Assembly (NCBI GenBank): GCA_016490735.1
Contig: JAEMWC010000003.1
Location: 2,745,001-2,809,000 of the forward strand
Origin: Pachyseris speciosa
Taxonomy: Eukaryota > Cnidaria > Anthozoa > Scleractinia > Pachyseridae
DNA length: 64,000 nt
Direction of reading: 5' to 3'
In this document: positions 1 through 11,100 of the stretch, piece by piece
Numbering within the stretch: position 1 is the stretch's first letter
Layout: each line of letters opens with the position of its first letter
Position numbers and translations under genes: made by a program
The notes under the pieces: model-generated
Told to the model about the DNA's origin: nothing
Databases searched by the model: none
What the model saw: the letters and a program-made list of their open reading frames with translations, nothing else

Positions 1-740
1 GATGGAACACCATTCCAGTCTGTTATGTAGCGATTAAAAAAAGAAAAGCTGAAGGCCATATATATATTTAGCCATGCCAAGCCTAGAATCGGAGCTGCAC
101 ACTCTCACCGAGCAACTTCGCAAGAGTTTATTTGGGCCAGTTTAATTTGTGTCCAAAACAATTGAGCAGCAGCAGGGAAAACGAAGAGTTTTCGATAGTA
201 AACGTTTGCAAAAAAGAAAAAAAAGACGGACATTCTTGAGTCTAACTACTTTGAGATGAAAGCGTAAAGGGATTCAAAGCGGATCAAAAACAAAACAAAA
301 ACACTGCAAGCGAACAAAGTACGATGCCGGCGAGTGTTTGCTCGAAGAAGGAGAAGGTGGAGAAATTAAACAAGACTAGCTAGTAATTAAAATAGCTTGT
401 AATGATAAAGCTAGGAAAATCGGTATTTATTTTGACATAAATGCCCCTAGAAAAAAAAATAAAGGGTACAAACTCTTCGTTTACAGCAGTCAACAGGAAT
501 TGACCGCGGTTCAGAAACAATATAACAACAAACATAAGACTTATTACAAGGAAACAAAGCACAATATGAATAATATTTCTTCGAAGATTCTTGGAGAAGG
601 TGCAGAAATTGGACAGGTAACAAAACTATCTTGTATTAAGCTAGAAAATTTCCTTAGCAGATTTGACATAAATGTCCGTAGAAAAGACAAAAAAGAGGTC
701 CGTATCTGATCGTTTAGAGCAGTTAACAGGAATCACTGAG
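1..740. repeat. Decayed dispersed repeats, no gene seen
   Basis: No gene can be supported here. Two stretches match pieces of the tandem unit at 8.5-9.3 kb: the 'tttagccatgccaag' and 'ggagct' words near 69-93, and the 'caggaattgaccgcggttca' word near 493-513. A second weak copy of the latter lies near 715-735. I read this as old, rearranged copies of one dispersed family. The short ORFs here have no recognisable domain. Confidence 0.4.
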
Positions 741-1254
741 ACAGCAATCACTCGGAATGCGACAGAGCTGAATAATAGAGCCATTTCCCACAAAATCTTT
801 CCTTGGCTTACACAAAACACTTAAGTGCTTTGATGGTTTTACTGTTACTTCCCATGTCTTCCGAAGAACCTTCTTCAATTAATGATTCTCAGTGGGAAAA
901 CATCATCCAGATAACGAAGAAAGCGCTTGCCAAACCAAACGAGCATTTCTCTCGCAGACCCGTCCACTTTAAAATTTATCAAAACCAGCCAGCCAGTCAA
1001 CCCATTTTGCTGTTTTTAACATCCAAACGCTGATTCTTACCGGTTCAAACAAACGACATGTTTAAAGACGGCGAAACTTAATTGTTGTTTACAGGCTGCT
1101 TTCGACGAAGATCTCTTAAAGACTTGACGAAGTGAAGCGCGCTGGGTTTTGACTGTTTTGGCAGCATTTTGACAACTTAATGTCAGATTTTGAGAAGTGC
1201 ACATGCACATGCATTTGATCGGATTTTTTATTTTTACTCGAGCTCGAGTCTCCC
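741..1254. other. No gene or repeat recognised
   Basis: AT-rich sequence with one short ORF near 803-1033 that lacks an ATG start and has no domain I recognise. Nothing further can be supported. Confidence 0.4.
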
Positions 1255-2095
1255 CCTTTAATGCTTAATTTTACGAGGACTCATTGCGATTACGTGTTGA
1301 TAAGATAAGGGCAAAAGTTTCTTAACGCTACTGTGAGGAACCAAGGTCGAAAAACAGTCAGCCAAGCCGAGTAAAAACACTCGTTCGCTTGCAAAGAAAA
1401 CAACGTAACAAAACAAACAAACAATTCAACTACTTCTTTGCGTCCAAAACGAGTACAGATGATTTTTATTTATATCCATTCGAGAGAAAAATACAAGTTT
1501 CATTCCTGAACAAAAGTAACAAAGATTAAACCAAATGTTAAGCTTCTATTTATTTCATTTACCTCACTGTCCTGTGTTGTAGAGGTTTCTACCACTTGAA
1601 AATGCGTAAGCTTCAGTAAAGTAAAAACAAGCATCCGCAAAAATAGCGAACGGTTTGTCCAAAGAAAGAGCTTCTTCCACAGAGTTTGAGCTACTCATTC
1701 TTCCCATTAATACCGGTGAACTGTTAAGTGACTTTTCTTGGTGAGATGCAAGATGCCGCGGTGAAATGAAAGCCCTTGAAGCGTTGAATTATACTGTTTT
1801 CAACCGCACAATCTTTGAAGCTTTTCCTGAGAAAAATCTTCCGTCCTTCCTTTCATCACTTGAAAATTCACCTTCCGGAGTATCTTTTGACAAGTTCTTG
1901 ATCTTTATGCTTTTTACGCGAAAGACAAACTTCGATCGAAGAAGATGAAGTTGTTTTGCTCAAAATAAAGAAACCAACTGAATGTGAAATTACCAGCCGC
2001 AGAAAGCGCGCGAAAAATTTTAACGGCCTCGATTTGGTTTGGGTGTCCCACACTTGGCTTGAGCCTGCGATCCAATCGAAAGCAAGTACCTGGTC
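1255..2095. repeat. Dispersed repeat A, copy 1
   Basis: This roughly 0.83-kb stretch is repeated in the same orientation at about 9908-10730. Long matching blocks are interrupted by small indels, for example 'atgcttaattttacgagga' at the left end and 'cttgagcctgcgatccaat' at the right end. No terminal inverted repeats or transposase were seen, so the class is unknown. Short ORFs inside it differ between the copies and are probably not coding. Confidence 0.6.
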
Positions 2096-2300
2096 AGCGG
2101 TCAACTTCAAAAAAACAGCTGACCTCGATGAGGTCTTAACTTGAGCCCGCGATATGGTCACGTTACACTGGTCAGCGGATACCTTGCTTTGACAGGTGTC
2201 AATTGGCTGTAAGATGGATGTCCAGTATCAAAGATGTACGCCGTAAAGTAGCTGGTCAGCTGGGCCAGGTGGAGTATGGCCGCCATGTTGGATTATTATG

Positions 2301-2328
<28 letters not shown>

Positions 2329-2331
<3 letters not shown>

Positions 2332-2335
2332 GACT

Positions 2336-2366
<31 letters not shown>
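2329..2366. repeat. (GTC)n microsatellite
   Basis: A short run of the trinucleotide GTC/TCG, about nine units, just upstream of the receptor pseudogene. Confidence 0.85.
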
Positions 2367-2402
2367 GCGTACGGGCCCACGAGCAATACCGCTAGCCATT
2401 TT

Positions 2403-2434
<32 letters not shown>

Positions 2435-2480
2435 AGGCATGGTGCTCCGCTTGACGGCCCTTCGGGCCGTCGGAGCTCCG

Positions 2481-2481
2481 C

Positions 2482-2541
<60 letters not shown>

Positions 2542-2602
2542 CATCATTATTGCCATCATCATCATCATTATTACCATCATCATTATTATTATTTTTATTA
2601 TA
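2481..2602. repeat. (ATT)n microsatellite
   Basis: A long ATT/TTA run grading into ATC units. Poly-isoleucine and poly-asparagine ORFs across it are artefacts of the repeat. Confidence 0.9.
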
Positions 2603-2736
2603 AAGCATCACGTTAAACATGTCTAGCCTAATACCACAAGAATTTGAATACGAAAATTTTTTTTTGCTGAAAGTGTACATAAAATTTAAGAGTGCGCAAG
2701 ACTTTGTTAAGAATTATTCATTTTCTAATAAATTTT

Positions 2737-2822
2737 TTCATTATTATCATTACCATCATCATCATCATAATCATCATCATCTTCATCATTACTATTATTA
2801 TTATTGTTATTATTATTATTAT
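2737..2822. repeat. (ATC)n/(ATT)n microsatellite
   Basis: A compound ATC and ATT run that ends about 105 bp before the start codon of the receptor pseudogene. Confidence 0.85.
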
Positions 2823-2926
2823 AGTTAACCTTGTTTATTTGCAAATGCAACCTGGGTAAAACGAGTGAGAAGGAAATCTTTCTTGTGGTTATGATTCTTT
2901 TGTCATATGATTATTTCAGCTTTACA

Positions 2927-3460
2927 ATGCGGTACATCATCATCGTGCTGTCATTTGCTGCCATTAACTTCCAGCCTACATCAAATTCCAGTAATTCTTC
3001 TGAAGGCGAAGAGGACAAGGGATCGCTAAGATTACCCCTGACTTTAGTCTGGACTTTGAAACCTCCATATCTAACGTTACCTTCAAATGGCTCATTAGAC
3101 TATATACCGCAAGGACTGATAACAGACGCTTTACAGAGGCACGCAAGGTGGGAATGCGGTTCGGGAGGGAGATTGTTCGATGTGAATACCTTGAGAGTTG
3201 ACAACGAGCTCGAGATGCTTGACCTTTTACGGTAAAACAAAGTTCACATTGCTGCCCCCATATTTGAACATCCCGCCAGTCCACGATACAGTGAATTTCT
3301 TTTCTTCAAAGTCGATGACTATCCTGGAACGGAGTACATCATAACCAAAAATGACGTTAAGGCACTCCGTGTTGTCTTGGAGGCAGTTGTTAAGGCTTGG
3401 CCATTGTTCGCTGTAACTATGCTCCCCATGGTAATCGCTGGTGTCATCATGTGGGCCTTG
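2927..3460 (+). pseudogene. Copy 1 exon 1: leader, S1 lobe, M1
   Basis: 534 nt, 178 codons, ending at the donor 'ttg|gtaggt'. The translation carries a hydrophobic leader, the S1 motif L-x-W-T-L-K-P-P-Y, and after the stop the I-F-E-H-P-x-S-P-R-Y-S-E-F segment and the M1 helix (about 3370-3460). Codon 103 (3233-3235) is TAA where both other copies have CAA (Gln). The reading frame continues intact after the stop, so the substitution may be recent. Confidence 0.85.
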
Positions 3461-3990
3461 GTAGGTATTTCAACGCGCGTGTTGAAATTAAAGAATAATA
3501 TTGGCGCGAAAATCACCCACATTGCTAATTCATTTTTAATGGTTAATAGGTTTTTGGTTTGTGAGTTACCTGTGTTAAAACCAAACGGGGCGGGGGTTGA
3601 AGAGATAAATTTAGCAATTCAACAATCTAGCTCCTCGTGCGTTGAAATAGCATCAATGGTTGTTATTGTGAAAATATCGAAATTAATCTCCGTAGACGAA
3701 GTTTCCTTATTTTAAGTAAAGCTGAACTAATACCTTCAACCAGTCATATTATCCCTAAAAAACTAATTCCCAAAGATGGATTTTAAGACTTGAAATTGAA
3801 TGATTAACGATGAGCTATGTCATTTACTATATTTTCTCTAATGATAATGATAACGATAATGATGAATTAAAGTCCTAACAAGGACGCCCGAGTTTGTTAT
3901 CTAGAGTGAAAGACCGATATTGTGAAAGCTACTCAAATCATACATATCAAGGCCAGACTACTGAGCGATTATTCTAATTTGTGTTTACAG

Positions 3991-4071
3991 GATACGTATT
4001 GGAGCAGTGAAGAGTTTCCACTATCGTTCATCAAAGGATCATGGGATGGAGTTTTCCATGACCACAGTGGG
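3991..4071 (+). pseudogene. Copy 1 exon 2: pore exon with 14-bp deletion
   Basis: Starts after 'gtgtttacag' and reads D-T-Y-W-S-S-E-E-F-P-L-S-F-I-K-G-S-W-D-G, as in the intact gene. It then loses 14 bp that should encode most of the F-W-W-S-F-I-S pore helix. The deletion shifts the frame before T-T-V-G. Length is 81 nt against 95 nt in the intact gene. Confidence 0.85.
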
Positions 4072-4947
4072 GTAGGAATAACCAATTTTACAGTTGCTTG
4101 ACAAATAATTAAACAAATTGATTTACTGCTAAATTAAACGAACATTGGACTGATGATTACCCAGGATCCCTACCAGTTTTGGATGGATACTAACGCATGA
4201 TCATTATTATGCTTTAATCGAATAGTCTAACGTTTAAGAAAGAAATACCGCCGATAAATTAGCACATAGTTCCTCTTCTGGGCGAAAGCCACTTTTCCAG
4301 GAAGCCGAGAGTTCAAGAAATAATTCAGCTCATCGCCACTTTTAACAGACTAGGCTAGTAAGGAAAATGGTTTTCCCGGGTGGCATTTTCCATTTGCCAT
4401 AAATAACATGTTTCTCTCGTGTTCTTTTCCTTGTGCTCCCGGCATTCAATCCCCACTTATCCGAAAGCAAATCAAATACCAAAACTAATCTTAAACGTGA
4501 CTGGGTGCATGGTGTTGTAGTATTCCCAACGCCTTTGTGACAAAGATGCAGAAACAGAGAGTCTGTGCCACCACCAGTTTCGATGGGAAGCTAGCATACT
4601 GCTCTTTACTAGCTTTAGCCGAATAAAATACAAAATCCTTATAATAAGATAGCCAAGAAGCCACAAAGTGCATAACATGCCGCGAGGAAAGTCGTCGCTA
4701 AGATGGTGACATGAGACAATACCCTGTCCAATTTCAATTCATTCCAAAGGACTGGGATAGGTGAAAAATTAACAAATAAAACTTGCAGCGATATAATAGC
4801 ACTCTTTTAACTAATCGTCCCTACTCAGTCTCAACAGAAAATGATGTTCAAATTGTCTCATTTTCTAATGCGTACTAAAATTTGAAACAAACTATGACAA
4901 CAAAAATAGAACTATTTCTCGATTTTTGTCCTTTTGGTGTTTATCAA

Positions 4948-5107
4948 GTACGGTGACAAATCACCGAAGTCCATTATTGCTCGCATTTTCTCCATCATCT
5001 GGATCATGTTGGGTCTGGTCGTCATGGCAATCTTTACAGCTAATGTTACCTCATCCTTAAAGGCTGTGTCGTTAGAACTAACACCAAGTAGTCTTGCTGG
5101 AATAGAG
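4948..5107 (+). pseudogene. Copy 1 exon 3: Y-G-D filter end and M3
   Basis: Reads Y-G-D-K-S-P-K-S-I-I-A-R-I-F-S-I-I-W-I-M followed by the M3 segment F-T-A-N-V-T-S-S-L-K. The acceptor has changed from 'cag|g' to 'caag|', which would drop one base. The donor that is AAG|GTTGGT in the intact gene is GAG|GCTTGT here. Confidence 0.8.
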
Positions 5108-5284
5108 GCTTGTTTCAATACAACAATTAGTATGTACTGACCAGCTGGTATTTCCGTATGAATTTAAAATTGTGTCTAGACTAACGCGAGACACTTGGGC
5201 GCACGGGAGGTGGGAAATGAGATTCACTCTCTTTAGCCTGGAAGAGGTATAAGGAGCCTTTATTTTGCCTACCCCCGAATGTCT

Positions 5285-5450
5285 AATAACTGAACTAACA
5301 AGCCAACTGGGAGCAGGCCATCTTGGTGGTTCGTAATATACTAGTGAGGGATGCACTGCGGATTAAAGAAAATGAATGAATATGTGCGTGATTAACGCAG
5401 TTATGAACACTACTTAAGAAGTAGTGAAAATAAATCCTGAAAAGCGTCAT
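5285..5450 (-). repeat. tRNA-derived SINE fragments
   Basis: Two scraps match the SINE at 7998-8168 on the minus strand: the head word 'aacaagccaactgg' near 5297-5310 and the tail ('gaatatgtg...', 'agtagtgaaaataaa') near 5377-5438. The central tRNA-like body is missing. They lie in the intron between exons 3 and 4 of the pseudogene. Confidence 0.6.
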
Positions 5451-5484
5451 GTACATTACCTCAAATTTTTAATTCTACTATTAG

Positions 5485-5548
5485 GTTGGAGTGTTAAACA
5501 ATGGAGTAGAATACGAGCACGCACTGCATGAAGGTGCCGATCCTGAAG
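5485..5548 (+). pseudogene. Copy 1 exon 4: S2 segment
   Basis: A 64-nt exon flanked by 'ttag' and 'gtatat'. It reads V-G-V-L-N-N-G-V-E-Y-E-H-A-L-H-E-G-A-D-P-E, the same length and phase as the matching exon of the intact gene. This is the start of the second ligand-binding lobe. Confidence 0.85.
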
Positions 5549-6056
5549 GTATATATCCTCTTTAAATTTTTGACTTACTTTAAAGGCCTAAATCACGGTA
5601 TCAGTATATTATTAGACATAACTTACGTTGTACGAATGAAATGATTATGAATACTAGAAAACGCGTACGACTTCCATTTTGGGTACAGGAAACTCTGTTT
5701 CAGCTTCGTTCTCAGGTGGTGCAATTTTTAAAACAACTTTTTAGGTGTTATTATAACATCCAAATAGGTATTAGGAATGCAATAGTGGGAAAATCAAAGT
5801 AGGGCTGCGTTCACATTTTCTCTGACATTGAGTGCTTATTCTTCTGGTTACGGTCTAGTACGTACAACGCAGCTGTCTGATCGGGTCGTAGTTTCGATCT
5901 AATAACCCGGGGTCTCAGCCCAATCTGCAAGGGATATTTAACTGTTTTCTACGACGAGACAATTTGTTCAACCGTGTCTCTCTTTTTCTAGATGGCATAC
6001 AGGTGTACAATGGAGACGAGGTATCTAAATGATAATAATTATTTGTTTCTTCTTAG

Positions 6057-6310
6057 TATACACCAGGATTGAAGACGTGATTCAAGACCTGAATTGAATG
6101 AAAATTGAAGGAATGTTGTTGGACCACTATACGGCTTCCTATTACCAGTCAATGGACAAACTCAGATCGCTGATCATGGTGAAAAAGTTCGAATTTCGCA
6201 GGGAAGTTGGAGTGCTCTTTTCCAAGGATCGAAAGGTACTCGCGAATTGCTTGAATTTTCTTCGCTCAGATATTTGGAGACTGGTCCAAACGATAACTTC
6301 TTCATATCAG
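6057..6310 (+). pseudogene. Copy 1 exon 5: S2 lobe with stop codon
   Basis: A 254-nt exon between 'tcttag' and 'gtaagt'. It carries G-M-L-L-D-H-Y with the acidic residue conserved in glutamate receptors, then V-G-V-L-F-S-K-D-R. A TGA near 6095 replaces a serine codon of the intact gene. The donor here is a normal GT. Confidence 0.85.
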
Positions 6311-7475
6311 GTAAGTTTAGAGTAATTATATTTCACTTTATTATTCAGTTCCAGCTTAATTAACAAAATCAGGTTTTCTCAATTTCGGCTGTAATATTAA
6401 TTTAAAGTAGCGGAAGAAAGGTCATTAAGGAACGAATAAATATAGTGAGACCATTGCAAGGATATTTTTCTCTCATTACTGCGTTTATTACATCTTCAAA
6501 CTACGCACGGTAAAGTTAGATTTTGCTTATCAGTCAGCAAGACATCATAAGTAGAAAGTGGTAAAACGCAAAGTATATACATTTAGCCAAGCCCAGAACT
6601 GTAGTTCCAGAATTATTGTTTAGTTTGTTTGTTTTTTTTTTTCCTCTGGCATTTGCGTCTGCTTATCGTATGACTCGCCCGATCCCGCTGACTCAGTGTT
6701 ATAGAAAACATGGAAAGGCCAGTCATGTGAGCTGGTCCGGAAAAAGCCCTCCGGACCCGCTAAAATACAAAGAAACTTTAATAACGATAAAAGATCGTAA
6801 GTTTCTTGTCATAATTTTCTATAGTAGGTTGCTCATATGATTTCCCGCTAAAATGTAGAATAGTAGCATAGGTTAATCTTGATTATGGCACTACACACTG
6901 GCTGGCACTGAATGGCTGATGTACTACGGTGACGTCATGAAAACAGTTTTTTTCGCAGAGACAGCTTACAACATTTTCTTCCACATGGTGCATTACCAAC
7001 GCAAACAAATTATATAATGACAAACTTTCGTATCTTATGGACTCGATTCAATACGTTGTAAAGCGCTTCTTCGATACATCTATTCAATATAAAAATGAGC
7101 TAGTTTCGAGGGTGACAGCGCTGCCTTTGTTGACACCGATTTGGAATGAGTGAACAAGATCTGTAACATCTCTTGGCTTAAAGCATACAACAGAAAGTCA
7201 CCCGAAACTTCTTAAAAACGATCAAACTTGTACTAAAGGTAAAAAGCCTGATTAACATTTACAGGGCAATAATTGAACCCAATTTCACATAAAACTGTAT
7301 TGTTTGTGATACTATAGGCGACACGCACATGTGGCTAATTTGCAATAGCTCCAATTTAATGCCTCCTATTTAAAAAGATCTACCCGTATTCATGGAGAAT
7401 CGGTCTAGGTTAATTTCTGAAGCAACGAGCTCGAGAGAATATTATTTTAAATGGTCTGGCACTCCCGTATCTCTC
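6311..7475 (+). other. Pseudogene intron, nothing recognised
   Basis: AT-rich intronic sequence. A short ORF near 6616-6840 begins with a hydrophobic stretch but has no match to the expected M4 exon and no domain I recognise. Confidence 0.4.
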
Positions 7476-7504
7476 TGCATCCATCCATCCATCCATCCAT
7501 CCAC
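7476..7504. repeat. (ATCC)n microsatellite
   Basis: About six units of ATCC. Confidence 0.8.
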
Positions 7505-7997
7505 TGTTGAGCACTGTTGAGATGTAATTTGATTACAGTAGTACTTATTTTGATGACACCAGTGGCCACCTCATGAATAAACGTCGGAAGTAATTATTAA
7601 AGGGGCGCACTACGTGACGCCTACTGATTCAATTATGAAACAGACTCGGTTGGTCTAATCTCAGACAGAGGACGAAAACAAAACAAAACAAAACAAAAAC
7701 AAAGAAACAAACAAAGATCCCAGTGATGTTTAAAATTATGAAAGACATGTCCCCTGTTTATCTAAAGGAAATATTTTCAAGAAACATAAGGTCCTTTGTA
7801 TATCATCTTAGAACATCAAGGTTGGACTTAATCTTAGCGGCACCCACATTAGAACTGATTTTTACGCGAATAGTTTTGCCTACACAGAGGCATAGCCAGT
7901 GAAAAAATAACAATATGAAGTGCATGAAGTCCATATGAGCTTTCAAGAGTAACTGATTAGAAGATCTCAGTCTCTCTATATAAAATTGAATTATTCC

Positions 7998-8168
7998 AAC
8001 ATTAAATATTCACGAATATGTGAATGATCATCGCAGTTATTAACACTACTTAAGCAGCAGTGAAATTAAGCGTAGAAAAACATTCAGGTTTGTACGAGGA
8101 TCGAACTCATGACCTGTGCGATACCAGTGCAAGGCTCTACCAACTGGGATAACAAGCCAACTGGTAGC
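7998..8168 (-). mobile_element. tRNA-derived SINE
   Basis: Read on the minus strand it starts with 'ccagttggcttgttatccc'. It has an A-box-like 'agttggtagagc' and a B-box-like 'gagttcgatcc', and ends 'gatcattcacatattc'. The same head, body and tail recur in whole or part at 5285-5450 and 45069-45275, so this is an interspersed RNA polymerase III-type SINE and not a single tRNA. It carries no protein. Confidence 0.75.
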
Positions 8169-8277
8169 TGTCATTGTATGATTGTATATACTTTTACTGT
8201 ACTTGTAACAGTTTACGGATTTGGGAAAAACGCAACTGCAGCTACCAATTTTTTCTACGTATTCTAGTCTATTCTAT

Positions 8278-8393
8278 TGTATTCATCCGACCGTCCGTCC
8301 GTTCGGCTCTCCATCCATCCATTCTTCTATCCATCCGTCCGTCCATCCATCCAGCGGTCCGTTCGTCTGTCCATACATCTATCCATCTATCTG

Positions 8394-8429
<36 letters not shown>

Positions 8430-8480
8430 CTATCTATCTTTCTATCTATCTATCTATCTATCTAACTATCTATCTGTCTA
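8278..8480. repeat. (TCCA)n/(TCTA)n compound microsatellite
   Basis: Runs of TCCA and TCCG grade into a long TCTA run. The overlapping Ser/Ile/Tyr-rich ORFs in all three frames are repeat artefacts. Confidence 0.9.
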
Positions 8481-9292
8481 TTTATTATATATGGATTTAG
8501 CCAAGGCTAAAAGCGGAGCTCCATGGTTATTGTTTTATTTACTGGTATTGAGCAATTTCGCATGGCTTTCCTTGCGCCAATATTTTGTGTTTAGAGCAGT
8601 CAGCAGGAATTGACCGCGGTTCAAAAAACCACAAAACATTAGACAAGTAACAAACATATATCAATCTATCTATCTAACTATCTATCTATCTATTTATTAT
8701 ATATGGATTTAGCCAAGGCTAAAAGCGGAGCTCCATGGTTATTGTTTTATTTACTGGTATTGAGCAATTTCGCATGGCTTTCCTTGCGCCAATATTTTGT
8801 GTTTAGAGCAGTCACCAGGAATTGACCGCGGTTCAAAAAACCACAAAACATTAGACAAGTAACAAACATATATCTATCTATCTATCTAACTATCTATCTA
8901 TTTATTATATATGGATTTAGCCAAGGCTAAAAGCGGAGCTCCATGGTTATTGTTTTATTTACTGGTATTGAGCAATTTCGCATGGCTTTCCTTGCGCCAA
9001 TATTTTGTGTTTAGAGCAGTCAGCAGGAATTGACCGCGGTTCAAAAAACCACAAAACATTAGACAAGTAACAAACATATATCTATCTATCTATCTAACTA
9101 TCTATCTATCTATTTATTATATATGGATTTAGCCAAGGCTAAAAGCGGAGCTCCATGGTTATTGTTTTATTTACTGGTATTGAGCAATTTCGCATGGCTT
9201 TCCTTGCGCCAATATTTTGTGTTTAGAGCAGTCAGCAGGAATTGACCGCGGTTCAAAAACCACAAAACATTAGACAAGTAACAAACATATTT
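8481..9292. repeat. Four-copy tandem array, ~210-bp unit
   Basis: Four nearly identical units begin with 'atggatttagccaaggct' at 8491, 8703, 8911 and 9123, giving spacings of 212, 208 and 212 bp. Each unit ends in a TCTA tract that varies in length and includes 'atctaac'. Differences between units are almost confined to that tract and single bases, which suggests recent tandem amplification. Single diverged copies of the unit occur elsewhere, including 63969-64000 at the window end. Confidence 0.9.
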
Positions 9293-9484
9293 CGTAGTAC
9301 GTTAATAAGAATTACTAAGCAATTTTCACATAAGCTTAAATGTCAGAAAAAAGAGAAAAGGGAAACAAACCGATGGTTTGGATAGGTAATCGCATGGGGC
9401 CGAGAAAAATTAAGGATTAACATCACTTGCATTTTTAGAAGTTGCTGAAATTGTCCTCTTGAAGCAGAACCCAAGTAATACTAA

Positions 9485-9908
9485 AAGCCCCGGCTAAACG
9501 ATCAAACAGTCTCCTGACCATTGTGTTTGACAAACATAACGTTGAGCGACTAACCGGCAAACAATTTCCTTCCTAGCAGAGGTCTCTGCCGGCGAGAACT
9601 GCTCTGCTAGCAGAGAAACAAACAATGTTTAACCAAACACAAAACAAAGCGAGTACACAGAACGATTTTTGCGTGTTAACGCTGAAATTTTGACGTTATG
9701 TGCTTCATTTGGTTTGCTTTTTACTGACAATGCACTTTCTTGGTTGGGTTGGCTAAACGAACATGTGTTCGTAGAGCGAAATGTCGGATGAAAACGTTTG
9801 ATCTGGATCAAACATGGAAAGCCATTTCAATGCATTTCAATGCTAAACGGTCAAACATGCTCTTCCAGCACGATGTTGGATGTAGTGTTGATCGTTTAGC
9901 CTGGGCTT
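9485..9908. mobile_element. MITE with GGCTAAACGATCAA-type termini
   Basis: The left end 'aagcccc-ggctaaacgatcaaaca' is the inverse of the right end near 9888-9908 ('gatcgtttagcctgggctt'). No transposase is present. It sits directly beside dispersed repeat A copy 2. At the same place copy 1 (1255) has no insertion. Confidence 0.6.
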
Positions 9909-10730
9909 AATGCTTAATTTTACGAGGACTCATTGCGATGACTTGTTAATAAGATAAGGGCAAAAGTTTTTTAACGCTGTTCAGACACCGACGTCGAAAA
10001 ACACTAAAAACAGCCAGCCGAGCGGAGTAAACTGACACTCCTTCGCTCGCAAGTAAAACTCAGAACAAACAAACAATTAAACTACTTCTTTGCGTACAAA
10101 ACGAGTAGAGATGATTGTTATTTATATCCAGTCGAGAGAAAAACACAAATATCATTCCTAAACAAAAGTAACAACGATTAAACAAAATGTTAAGCTTCAA
10201 TTCAGTCACCTGTGTTGTAGAGGTTGGTACCACTTGAAAATACGAATCCACTTTAGTTAAAACACGCATCTGCCGGAAAAATAGCAAACGGTTTGTCCAA
10301 AGAAAGAACTTCTTCCACTAACTTTGAGCTACTCGTTCCTTCCATTAACGCCGGTGAACTGTTAAGTGACCTTTCTTGGTGAGCTGCGAGATGCCGCGGT
10401 AAAGTGAAAGCCTTTGAAGCCTTGAATCATTTTTTTTTCAACCACACAATCTGGGCATCGATTATGCAAGTCTATCCAAGTTTTAAGCGTTTCCTGAGAC
10501 AAATGACTTGCTCTTCCTTTGAAAATTCACCTTCCGGAGTATCTGTTCTTGATCTTTTCTTGATTTCTTGATAAAAGAAAAACTTCGAAGAAGATGATGT
10601 TGTTTTGGTCAAAATAAAGAAACCAACTGAATGTGAAATTACGAGCCGCAGAAAGCGCACGGAAAATTAAGCCTCGTTTTGGTTAAGTTAATCTTGCTTG
10701 AGCCTGCGATCCAATAAAAAAAGCAGTACC
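9909..10730. repeat. Dispersed repeat A, copy 2
   Basis: Direct-orientation copy of 1255-2095, somewhat shorter because of indels. No coding content supported. Confidence 0.6.
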
Positions 10731-10734
10731 TATA

Positions 10735-10954
10735 TTGAGTAAATGTTTGAAAGAAAATCTGCCCTGAGCGGGATTTGAACCCACGTCCCCCCGTATACTA
10801 GTCGGGTGTGATGACCACTACACCATCAGGACAACCATGCTGGCAACACGGTAATCGAAGATGTGATTTACACGATCGAAGACGTGGCATCCCGGGAAAT
10901 TTTACTTTCAAGGTGACAAGGCAGGGAAAGCCTATAACTCCATTTGAAACCCAA
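10735..10954 (-). repeat. 220-bp tRNA-containing unit, copy 1
   Basis: This unit recurs in direct orientation at 11101-11320 with very few differences. Each holds one tRNA-like sequence plus about 120 bp of shared flank ('cacgatcgaagacgtggc...'). Such shared flanks suggest a tRNA-derived repeat or a segmental duplication of a tRNA gene. Confidence 0.75.
10760..10832 (-). tRNA. tRNA-Thr(AGT)-like sequence, copy 1
   Basis: On the minus strand it folds as a 73-nt cloverleaf: acceptor GTCCTGA with TCAGGGC, A box 'tggtgtagtgg', anticodon arm CCCGA-CTAGTAT-ACGGG (last pair A-A mismatched), T arm GTGGG-TTCAAAT-CCCGC with B box 'ggttcaaatcc'. The anticodon would be AGT (Thr). The D stem is weak. It may be a real tRNA gene, a pseudogene or the head of a SINE. 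Its presence in a repeated unit favours the latter two. Confidence 0.55.
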
Positions 10955-11100
10955 CTAAGGATCAATTACTAATACACGACCGAAGTCAACTTAGCGGATG
11001 ACAAGGGAGGATCCAATTACGGATACAGGCTAATTTTAATTAATCAAATTGTATATGAAGGAAACCCTAACCTTGCACACCCCAAATAATCATATTTTAA
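10955..11100. other. Spacer between tRNA-like units
   Basis: Short unique-looking spacer with no gene. Confidence 0.4.

Noticed and set aside
1868..2161. Minus-strand 97-codon ORF in dispersed repeat A
   Set aside because: The corresponding ORF in copy 2 (10472-10660) differs in frame and length, arguing against a conserved protein.
2402..2828. Poly-Asn, poly-Ile and His/Tyr-rich ORFs on both strands
   Set aside because: They are translations of the ATT and ATC microsatellites and exist in several frames at once.
6616..6840. Possible M4 exon of copy 1 (hydrophobic start)
   Set aside because: The sequence does not align with the M4 exon at 27257-27428 and has no fitting splice sites.
8174..8613. 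Ser/Ile/Tyr repeat ORFs that look like a low-complexity secreted protein
   Set aside because: Open in all three frames because the TCTA tetramer has no stop. They continue into the tandem array.
8481..9292. CRISPR-like regular array
   Set aside because: Units are about 210 bp and identical throughout, with no short repeats separated by unique spacers. The genome is eukaryotic.
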